Below, one piece after another: positions 1 to 5,733 of a stretch of DNA of 6,203 nt (the stretch's first letter is position 1; each line of letters starts with the position of its first letter). The notes beneath the pieces are model-generated. The model ran no database searches, had not been told where the DNA came from, and was given only the letters and a program-made list of their open reading frames with translations. Origin of the DNA: Paludibacteraceae bacterium (GTDB lineage Bacteria > Bacteroidota > Bacteroidia > Bacteroidales > Paludibacteraceae). Position numbers and translations under genes: made by a program. The stretch covers positions 1 through 6,203 of the forward strand of contig JAGCIZ010000312.1 in the NCBI GenBank assembly GCA_017648235.1, read 5' to 3'.

Positions 1-2005
1 TCAAACAATGCTTATTGCGGTAAAAGACACTGCATTTCTTCATATTTCGCTTGAAGAAAAGCAAGAAGAGTTGGACGAAGTGGAAGTAAATGCTCGTACG
101 GTAAGCACGTTGAATTACAGATTTTCAGCCACACAAACACAAAAAATAACGGGTGCAGAACTTTGTCGTGCTGCATGTTGCAATCTTTCGGAAAGTTTTG
201 AAACTAATGCTTCGGTAGATGTTTCGTATAGCGATGCAGCAACAGGAGCAAAACAGATAAAAATGCTCGGTTTGTCGGGTAATTATGTGCAAATGCTTAC
301 CGAAAACACACCGGGCATACGCGGATTGGCATCAAACTATGGAATGGAATACATCCCTGGAACTTGGATGGAAAGCATTCAGGTTTCAAAAGGGACTTCT
401 TCTGTTGTTAATGGTTACGAGGCTACAACCGGACAAATAAACATTGAATATCTAAAACCACAAACAGCTGATCCAATTGCTATAAACGGTATGGTTAATT
501 CCGATTTGTGTGCTGAGCTTAATGCTACAGGAGGTTGGAATGTTAACGATAAATTGTCGACTGCCGTTTTGGCTCACTATCGTGGCGATTTTATGGAAAT
601 GGACGGAAACAATGATGGTTTTATGGATATGCCCAAAGGCAATAGAGTAAATTTACTGAATCGTTGGTACTATAAAACAGATGAATACACGGGACAATTT
701 CTTGTGCGGGGTATTTACGAGGAACGTTTAGGTGGTCAACTCACAAAACTTAAACTTGAAAATCCTTATCATATTGATATTAACACAACTCGCATTGATG
801 GATTTATAAAAAACGGATATGTATTCGATCATGAACGGGCAACAAGTATTGGTATTATTATGAGCGGTTCGTATCATCGACAAGGAAGTATATATGGCTC
901 CACAACTTACAATGCGGCACAAGGGAATGCCTATTTGAACGCATTGTTTCAGACCTACCTCGACGACAAAAGCCGACATAAACTAACAACCGGTGTGAGT
1001 TTTAATTTCGATGATTACGTAGAAAAATTGGCCTTTGATGGTACAGTTACTTCGCGACCAAAAGTTGAAATACCACCACTTGACCGAAGAGAATATACAC
1101 CAGGTATTTTTGCAGAATACGACTTCAAATACGACGAAAAACTATCGTTGCTTTTGGGTATTCGTGCCGATTACAGCAATCTTTACGGATTTTTTGCTAC
1201 CCCTCGTTTCAACGTGCGTTATTCGCCTTGGCATTGGTGGAATTTGAGAGCATCGGTCGGAATGGGTTATCGTTCACCAAATATTTTGTCAGATTACAGT
1301 TCGGTGTTGGCAAGTAGTAGAGAAATCGTAGGATTGAGCCAAGATTTTAATCAAGAAAGAGCTTTGAATGCTGGTATTAGCACAACATTTTATATTCCTC
1401 TTGGAAGAAGAGAATTGCAACTTTCGGCTGACTATTATTACACACATTTTTTCGAATGCGTAGTTGCTGATATGGATAGCGATCCATACAAAGTTATTTT
1501 CGGCAATTTGAATGGTGGAAAATCATATGCAAGTAATTTACAAATAGAAGCTTCGATGGAGATTCTACGAGGATGGACAATGACATTGGCATACCGTATG
1601 AACGATGTAAAACAAACCATTGCCGGCAAATTACGAGAAAAACCTTTTACAAACCGATTCAAAGGTTTGATTACAACTTCGTATCAAACGCCTTTGAAAA
1701 AATGGCAATTCGACCTTACTGCTCAATTCAACGGAGGAGGAAGACTTCCACAACCCGACAGCACAAATCCTTTATGGAACGAACACTTTAGTTGGTATCC
1801 GCAACTTATGGCTCAAGTAACAAAATATTTTAGAACATGGAGTATTTATGTTGGGACAGAAAATATGACCAATTTCAAACAAAAAAATCCGATTGTAAAT
1901 GCTGTAAATCCGTTTGATAAAGCTTTTGATTCATCTGTGGTGTGGGGACCTATTAGCGGAGCAAAAGTTTATATCGGTTTTCGTTGGGCATTGGATAGAG
2001 ATTAA
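1..2005 (+). CDS. TonB-dependent outer-membrane receptor, probable metal uptake, 5' end outside window
   Basis: This is an outer-membrane beta-barrel receptor that would import a ligand using TonB energy. The frame is open back to base 2 (Q-T before the first visible ATG at 8), and the first ~25 residues read like the end of a carboxypeptidase-regulatory-like domain leading into the LDEVEV junction. The true start therefore lies upstream and the ATG at 8 is internal. Numbering from that ATG, the plug spans about 36-150 and ends in NGYEATTGQINIEY. It contains an unusual CRAACC cluster (C53, C57, C58). The barrel fills about 155-665, with an acidic EF-hand-like loop at 199-207 (DGNNDGFMD). The last strand, VYIGFRW, sits close to the TAA stop, so the C-terminus is complete. 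The gene is followed after 40 bp by a secreted HMA-domain protein, which suggests a metal or metal-complex ligand; copper is a guess. Family assignment is firm, substrate is inference. Confidence 0.92.
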   Translation, partial: QTMLIAVKDTAFLHISLEEKQEELDEVEVNARTVSTLNYRFSATQTQKITGAELCRAACCNLSESFETNASVDVSYSDAATGAKQIKMLGLSGNYVQMLTENTPGIRGLASNYGMEYIPGTWMESIQVSKGTSSVVNGYEATTGQINIEYLKPQTADPIAINGMVNSDLCAELNATGGWNVNDKLSTAVLAHYRGDFMEMDGNNDGFMDMPKGNRVNLLNRWYYKTDEYTGQFLVRGIYEERLGGQLTKLKLENPYHIDINTTRIDGFIKNGYVFDHERATSIGIIMSGSYHRQGSIYGSTTYNAAQGNAYLNALFQTYLDDKSRHKLTTGVSFNFDDYVEKLAFDGTVTSRPKVEIPPLDRREYTPGIFAEYDFKYDEKLSLLLGIRADYSNLYGFFATPRFNVRYSPWHWWNLRASVGMGYRSPNILSDYSSVLASSREIVGLSQDFNQERALNAGISTTFYIPLGRRELQLSADYYYTHFFECVVADMDSDPYKVIFGNLNGGKSYASNLQIEASMEILRGWTMTLAYRMNDVKQTIAGKLREKPFTNRFKGLITTSYQTPLKKWQFDLTAQFNGGGRLPQPDSTNPLWNEHFSWYPQLMAQVTKYFRTWSIYVGTENMTNFKQKNPIVNAVNPFDKAFDSSVVWGPISGAKVYIGFRWALDRD

Positions 2006-2045
2006 AATTAAAAGCATAAAATAATTAATTAAAATTTAAACAACT

Positions 2046-2372
2046 ATGAGAAAAATGATTTTAAGCATCGCAATGGTGCTAATGGCTTTGACAGCTGCAG
2101 CTGAAAAACAAACGGTTACGCTTTACATTCACGATATGGAATGCAATGGTTGTAAGGCAAAAGTGGAAAAAACATTGGCTTTTGAAAGAGGCGTTCAAGA
2201 CCTTGAATTTGATTTAGAAAAACGCCAAGTAACTATCGTTTTCAACGACAAAAAAACAACCATTGAAAAGCTACAACAAGCCTTGATGAAGTACAACAAA
2301 TACACTTCGCAAGTAGTAACCGAATGCCATAAATCTTGCTTGGAAAAAACGTCTTGTTGTCAAAAGAAATAA
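2046..2372 (+). CDS. Secreted heavy-metal-associated (HMA) domain protein with cysteine-rich tail
   Basis: This is a 108-residue protein, probably a periplasmic metal-binding chaperone. Residues 1-19 form a signal peptide (RK, hydrophobic core, ...LTAAA with cleavage before E20). The rest is a single ferredoxin-like HMA fold: strand TVTLYIHDM, the metal site M31-E-C33-N-G-C36, a helix KAKVEKTLAFERGV, strands LEFDLEKRQVTIVF, and a second helix IEKLQQALMKY. The MxCxxC motif in this family binds Cu(I), Zn or similar soft metals. The fold is extended by a tail carrying C94, C98, C104 and C105 (ECHKSC...SCC), which single-domain chaperones such as CopZ or Atx1 lack. It lies 40 bp after the receptor gene, with no promoter seen between them, so co-transcription is likely. 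There is no Shine-Dalgarno; the leader is A/T rich as usual in Bacteroidetes. Alternatives include a mercury-type (MerP-like) protein. Domain call is firm, metal identity is open. Confidence 0.9.
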   Translation: MRKMILSIAMVLMALTAAAEKQTVTLYIHDMECNGCKAKVEKTLAFERGVQDLEFDLEKRQVTIVFNDKKTTIEKLQQALMKYNKYTSQVVTECHKSCLEKTSCCQKK

Positions 2373-2409
2373 AAAGATCAAGATACCTCAAATAGACTGA
2401 TTGTTATTT

Positions 2410-2435
2410 AATTCTCATAACTATGAGAATTTTTT
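2410..2435 (+). terminator. Rho-independent terminator of the receptor/HMA unit
   Basis: A perfect inverted repeat AATTCTCATA (2410-2419) / TATGAGAATT (2422-2431) runs directly into a T tract (TTTTTT, 2430-2435). With a realistic 4-nt loop the stem is 9 bp, A/T rich and so only moderately stable. It lies 38 bp after the HMA stop codon, where a terminator is expected before the convergent lepB gene. Confidence 0.72.
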
Positions 2436-2593
2436 ACAAGAAAGCCATGAAATATACTCCTATGAGAATATTTTCTATTTTTGTATCACTTATTTTTTGT
2501 AAATGTAAAATTCCAAAAGTATTCTTAAATACTTATCCCATAAAAGAATCAGTAGTTATTACGCTCGAAAACTATTTGGAATGGTTAGTATAA
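2423..2593 (+). CDS. Doubtful small ORF, 56 codons, hydrophobic and basic
   Basis: This open frame begins with ATG inside the right arm of the terminator stem and ends at TAA in the convergent gap before lepB. It would encode a basic peptide with a hydrophobic stretch (RIFSIFVSLIFCKCK, about 15-29), and M9 or M14 could serve as later starts. The MRIF tetrapeptide occurs twice (residues 1 and 14) because the DNA element CTATGAGAAT is repeated. A TATTTTTG box at 2476-2483 matches the Bacteroidetes -7 consensus but lies inside the frame and has no -33 TTG, so it does not support transcription of this ORF. No protein family is recognised. In such AT-rich DNA a frame of this length can easily arise by chance, and the overlap with a terminator argues against it. 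It is listed only for completeness. Confidence 0.15.
   Translation: MRIFYKKAMKYTPMRIFSIFVSLIFCKCKIPKVFLNTYPIKESVVITLENYLEWLV
2517..2534 (-). terminator. Possible weak terminator hairpin for lepB
   Basis: An inverted repeat AAGTATT (2517-2523) / AATACTT (2528-2534) with a 4-nt loop lies 73 bp beyond the lepB stop codon. Read on the minus strand the stem is followed by TTGG and then AATTTT, so the U tract is interrupted. The 7-bp A/T-rich stem is weak. The position fits a lepB terminator, but the hairpin could be incidental. Confidence 0.35.
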
Positions 2594-2606
2594 AATTATC
2601 ACTTAT

Positions 2607-4001
2607 TTACTCTGCACTCTTAAAGAAGCGTTCCCAGCGGATTTTACCATTAATGATGGTTTTGTCTTTGTCCAATGAGAGCCAAATAAACAGTGGTGTT
2701 CCTACGATGTGATCTTCTGGCACAAAGCCCCAATAGCGCGAATCGGACGATTTGTGACGATTATCTCCCATCATCCAAAAATAGTCCATTTTGAACGTAT
2801 AGGTATCAGTTTTTTCGCCATCGATGTAAATTTCATCATCAATCAAAGCAATAGAACATTTTTCGTAATTCCTTATCACTCGTTCGTAAACAGCGTAGTT
2901 TTCCGCTGTAATTTTCAGCGTATCTCCTCGTCGAGGCATATAGATAGGTCCGTAAGTATCTCTCGACCAGTTATTTTTGCCAAGAGGATAAACCTCTCCT
3001 CCAAAAAATGAAGGTTCCACAATAATGCTTTTTATTGAAGGGTTTTTGCTTAGTTTTTCTTTCATTTTTTCAGTCAGGGGAAGGTGATATGTAGGCAATT
3101 TTTCATCTAGACCTATTTCGGTAAAATACTCTGAAGCATTTTGCAGCGTGTTAAGAAACACACGGTCATCTTCGCTCACGCCAAGTTCGCTCAAGTAGGT
3201 GCGAGAAAGTATTGTGCCGTTTGTCTGTACAAAATAGTTGTGTTGTACATTTTCAGAATCTTCAAACAATTTTCCGTTAATATAGATTTGGTTGTCAATC
3301 ATTTGAAAAGTGTCGCCCGGCACAGCTACACAACGCTTAACGTAGTTTTCTCGTCGGTCTACTGGTCGATAAACAATTTCTCCATAATAACGCTTCTGAC
3401 GATGAATGGTTTCTTTCCCTTTATAGTAACAAAGTGTGTAATAATCGGGGTTTTGAATATTGAGCGCTACAGAATCTCCGGCTGGAAAATTGAATACTAC
3501 AATATCTCCTCGCTTCACTTCTCTGGGCCCCTTCAACCTACGGTACTCCCATTGTGGATTTTCGATATAGGATTTGCAGTTGAAAAAAGGCATTGTATGT
3601 TGCATCAAAGGAAATGACAATGGAGTATTCGGAATTCGCGGTCCATATGTCATTTTACTCACAAAAAGATGATCACCTATGAGCAATGTTTTTTCTAGTG
3701 AAGATGACGGAATTTTGTAGTTCTGAAACAAGTAGATGTTGATAAAATATACAGCTACAAGAGCAAAAACAATGGCATCTACCCAACTACAAATAGTGTA
3801 AAGTGTTTTGTTTTTGGTTTTTTTCCAAAAATCCCAAGGAATAAATTTTGTAACATAAGCATCGAAAATAAGAGGCAAAAGAAATAGCCACCAAAAGTTT
3901 TCGACCCAAGCGATAAACAATACATATATAAGACTCCAAAATACTGCCTTTACCCATTGTTTAGTAGGCTTTTGCAAACGTTGTTTCAAATTCTCTCTCA
4001 T
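2607..4001 (-). CDS. lepB: Signal peptidase I (leader peptidase, family S26)
   Basis: This membrane serine protease removes signal peptides from exported proteins on the outer face of the inner membrane, using a Ser/Lys dyad. The N-terminus has hydrophobic segments at about 18-32, 36-49 and 71-93. Then come box B, IPSSSLEKTL, with the nucleophile S101 (S99 matching the accessory Ser88 of E. coli); box C, KRGDIVVFNFPAGD (163-176); box D, YVKRCVAVPGD, with the general base K222; and box E, MMGDNRHKSSDSRYWGFVPED (410-430). All catalytic boxes are intact. The protein has 464 residues against 324 in E. coli. The extra length is mainly an insert of about 110 residues between boxes D and E (about 250-360), typical of Bacteroidetes enzymes. 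The gene is transcribed alone, divergently from yebC and convergently to the HMA gene. The ATG at 4001 is preceded by an A/T-rich leader without Shine-Dalgarno and by a -7 box 30 bp upstream. Confidence 0.95.
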   Translation of the reverse strand: MRENLKQRLQKPTKQWVKAVFWSLIYVLFIAWVENFWWLFLLPLIFDAYVTKFIPWDFWKKTKNKTLYTICSWVDAIVFALVAVYFINIYLFQNYKIPSSSLEKTLLIGDHLFVSKMTYGPRIPNTPLSFPLMQHTMPFFNCKSYIENPQWEYRRLKGPREVKRGDIVVFNFPAGDSVALNIQNPDYYTLCYYKGKETIHRQKRYYGEIVYRPVDRRENYVKRCVAVPGDTFQMIDNQIYINGKLFEDSENVQHNYFVQTNGTILSRTYLSELGVSEDDRVFLNTLQNASEYFTEIGLDEKLPTYHLPLTEKMKEKLSKNPSIKSIIVEPSFFGGEVYPLGKNNWSRDTYGPIYMPRRGDTLKITAENYAVYERVIRNYEKCSIALIDDEIYIDGEKTDTYTFKMDYFWMMGDNRHKSSDSRYWGFVPEDHIVGTPLFIWLSLDKDKTIINGKIRWERFFKSAE

Positions 4002-4030
4002 TATTTTTTCTATAATAAATGATTCTTGTG

Positions 4031-4038
4031 CAAAGATA
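4031..4038 (-). promoter_or_regulatory. lepB promoter, Bacteroidetes -7 element TATCTTTG
   Basis: On the minus strand TATCTTTG followed by CA fits the Bacteroidetes primary sigma factor -7 consensus TAnnTTTG exactly. It ends 29 bp before the lepB ATG, giving an expected leader of about 20-25 nt. No -33 TTG is found at the usual spacing, so the call rests on the -7 box and its position. Confidence 0.6.
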
Positions 4039-4074
4039 CGAAAAGTTAATAGTTTTTTTGCTCATCGGGTCAAT

Positions 4075-4108
4075 TCACAACTTGTTAACTCACAACTTTT
4101 CACTACTT
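4075..4108. repeat. Three copies of TCACWACTT over the yebC promoter
   Basis: TCACAACTT occurs at 4075-4083 and 4090-4098, and TCACTACTT (one mismatch) at 4100-4108. Start-to-start spacings are 15 and 10 bp. Copy 1 supplies the -33 TTG of the yebC promoter and copy 3 contributes most of its -7 box. The array could be operator half-sites or simply drift from a local duplication. Confidence 0.6.
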
Positions 4109-4111
4109 TTG
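4082..4111 (+). promoter_or_regulatory. Promoter of the yebC operon (TTG - 19 bp - TACTTTTG)
   Basis: A -33 TTG (4082-4084) and a -7 TACTTTTG (4104-4111) are separated by 19 bp, matching the Bacteroidetes consensus TTG-(19-21)-TAnnTTTG. Transcription would start around 4117-4119, giving a leader of about 35 nt before the yebC ATG. The elements overlap the TCACWACTT repeats. Confidence 0.72.
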
Positions 4112-4153
4112 CTCAACAAATTTTAATAACAATAAAAACATAATTATATCAGT

Positions 4154-4879
4154 ATGGGAAGAGCATTTGAATACAGAAAAGCAACAAAATTAAAACGTTG
4201 GGGAAATATGGCGCGTACCTTTACTCGCATTGGAAAACAAATCGCAATTGCTGTAAAGGCAGGAGGACCAGACCCAGAAAACAATCCTCAACTTAGAGCC
4301 ATTATAGCAAACGCAAAACGCGAAAATATGCCAAAAGACAACGTAGAGCGTGCTATAAAAAATGCAATGGGCAAAGACCAAAAGGACTACAAAGAGATGA
4401 ACTATGAGGGTTATGGCCCTTTCGGAATTGCGGTATTTGTAGAAACAGCAACTGACAATACAACTCGTACGGTAGCCAACGTGCGTAGTGTTTTTAATAA
4501 ATTTGGAGGAAGTTTGGGAACTTCGGGAAGTTTGGATTTCCTTTTCACTCACCACTCAATGTTCACTTTTGCAAAAAAAGAAGATGTTGATATGGACGAG
4601 TTGATTCTTGAATTGATTGACTTTGGGGTAGAAGATGATTTTGATGAAGATGCAGAAAGTGGCGAAATCACCATTTATGGCGATCCAAAGTCTTTTAGCC
4701 AAATTCAGAAATATTTGGAAGAGAATGGTTTTGAAGTAAAAGAATCTGTTTTTACTCGCATTCCAAACGATCTTAAAGAGTTGAACGAAGAGCAACGTGC
4801 TACAATTGAAAAAATGATTGAACGCTTGGAAGAAGATGAAGACGTTCAAAACGTTTACCATAACATGAAAATGGAATAA
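4154..4879 (+). CDS. yebC: YebC/PmpR/TACO1-family protein
   Basis: This is a 241-residue cytoplasmic protein of the YebC family, full length compared with about 246 in E. coli. Family signatures are visible in order: AVKAGGPDPENNPQLRAII (33-51), NYEGYGPFG (83-91), DNTTRTVANVR (101-111), GGSLGTSGSLDFLF (118-131) and the C-terminal DVQNVYHN (230-237). The extreme N-terminus reads GRAFEYRKATKLKRWGNMA, unlike the HSKWAN...KRGK version of E. coli; to my knowledge this is the usual Bacteroidetes form. The family was first described as DNA-binding regulators (PmpR), while work on mitochondrial TACO1 and bacterial YebC supports a ribosome-associated role in translating proline-rich stretches. The gene heads a probable operon, has a consensus promoter about 45-70 bp upstream, and uses an ATG without Shine-Dalgarno. 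Its stop lies 4 nt before the next start. Family call is firm; which role applies here is open. Confidence 0.95.
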   Translation: MGRAFEYRKATKLKRWGNMARTFTRIGKQIAIAVKAGGPDPENNPQLRAIIANAKRENMPKDNVERAIKNAMGKDQKDYKEMNYEGYGPFGIAVFVETATDNTTRTVANVRSVFNKFGGSLGTSGSLDFLFTHHSMFTFAKKEDVDMDELILELIDFGVEDDFDEDAESGEITIYGDPKSFSQIQKYLEENGFEVKESVFTRIPNDLKELNEEQRATIEKMIERLEEDEDVQNVYHNMKME

Positions 4880-4883
4880 GATT

Positions 4884-5702
4884 GTGCTGAAAAAACGATT
4901 TATAGCGTCTATTTTTCTTTCTATCTCGCTCTCCTTGCTAGCAGAACCAATTTCGCTATCGAAGGGAGAAGAGTTGTTAGGTTCGCTTTTTGAAAAACTA
5001 AAAAAAGAGGAATCGGACTCTATAAAAAGTTGCATAAACGATAGCATCTATCTTGTTTTTTCGTCAGTGTTGCAGAAAAAAAGTTCGTTTGATTATCCTT
5101 TTCAAGACCTCAAGCATGTAGGAAAACGCATTGCAAAGGATAGAAAAGTGGCCGTATATACGTGGTCTTATCCTGAAAATGGTTCGGCCAAGTTTGGCGG
5201 AATTATTCAACAGAAAACATCAAAAGGCATAAAACTTTTCCCACTAAAACAAGCTACTAAAGCATATGCACCAAAAGAAATTGGTGTAATTTCTACTCAA
5301 AATTGGTATGGAGCGTTGTATTTTGACATCGTACCATTTCGCTCCAAACAAGGAAAAGTATATATGTTGCTCGGAGTGGCACAAAACAAGAAGTTTCTGA
5401 CCATGAAAGTTATTGATGTGCTTTGGATGGATAAAGAAGAGGCATTCTTTGGACAACCAATTTTTGAGTTTTGGAAAAAGGATTTTTTACATCGAATTGT
5501 TTTTGAGTATAATGAGGAAGTCTCCATTACTCTTCTGTATGAGAAAAAAAATAAACGATTTGTTTTTGATCATTTAGAACCTTTGAATTCTGGTTTTGTA
5601 GGCGATTATCGCTACTACGTTCCAAGTTCAACTTACGATGCTTACAAAAAAAATGTATGGAAATGGGTTTTGCAAGAAGATGTCATTGTTGGCAATGAAT
5701 AA
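4884..5702 (+). CDS. Secreted protein of unknown function, Bacteroidetes-type family
   Basis: I do not recognise a named function. The frame closes upstream at TGA 4866-4868 and contains no ATG near its start. GTG at 4884 (or ATT at 4881) is the only sensible start, 4 nt after the yebC stop, with a weak GGA 8 nt before it; translational coupling is likely. The N-terminus is a clear signal peptide (KKR, then hydrophobic core, ...SLLA with cleavage before E21) and has no lipobox, so a periplasmic or exported location is expected. The mature part (about 250 residues) is rich in beta-strand-like aromatic segments: WYGALYFDIVP (141-151), YMLLG (160-164), IDVL (177-180), FGQPIFEF (189-196), RIVFEYNEEVSITLLYE (204-220), FVFDHLEP (226-233) and a C-terminal YYVPSSTYDAYKKNVWKW. 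The pattern resembles uncharacterised secreted proteins common in Bacteroidales (recalled, not searched). No catalytic motif is evident. Confidence 0.85.
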   Translation: MLKKRFIASIFLSISLSLLAEPISLSKGEELLGSLFEKLKKEESDSIKSCINDSIYLVFSSVLQKKSSFDYPFQDLKHVGKRIAKDRKVAVYTWSYPENGSAKFGGIIQQKTSKGIKLFPLKQATKAYAPKEIGVISTQNWYGALYFDIVPFRSKQGKVYMLLGVAQNKKFLTMKVIDVLWMDKEEAFFGQPIFEFWKKDFLHRIVFEYNEEVSITLLYEKKNKRFVFDHLEPLNSGFVGDYRYYVPSSTYDAYKKNVWKWVLQEDVIVGNE

Positions 5703-5733
5703 ACATTTGCTTGCAAAAACAAATGAATGAAGA

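Noticed and set aside
8..10. ATG at 8 as the start of the receptor gene
   Set aside because: The frame is open to the window edge, no signal peptide follows this ATG, and the residues after it match the end of a regulatory-like domain, so the gene begins upstream.
2046..2372. Cytosolic CopZ-type copper chaperone
   Set aside because: The clear N-terminal signal peptide places the HMA protein outside the cytoplasm.
2476..2483. TATTTTTG as a promoter -7 element in the convergent gap
   Set aside because: It matches TAnnTTTG but has no -33 TTG at suitable distance and no credible gene downstream on that strand; expected by chance in AT-rich DNA.
3141..3617. 158-codon open frame on the + strand inside lepB
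   Set aside because: It lies antisense to the intact, motif-complete lepB, has no promoter or family resemblance, and is a shadow of the lepB codons.
4011..4016. TATAAT sequence upstream of lepB
   Set aside because: It resembles a sigma-70 -10 box, but Bacteroidetes use TAnnTTTG; this A/T-rich hexamer lies within the expected lepB leader.
4190..5047. Two long minus-strand frames (4190-4555 and 4556-5047) opposite yebC and the next gene
   Set aside because: Both are antisense to yebC, which is clearly real; the low-complexity Phe/Cys-rich translations are typical of reversed Lys/Glu-rich coding DNA.
5704..5725. CATTTG ... CAAATG inverted repeat between the secreted protein gene and the M49 gene as a terminator
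   Set aside because: The stem is only 6 bp with a 10-nt loop and no T tract follows, so read-through into the M49 gene is more likely.
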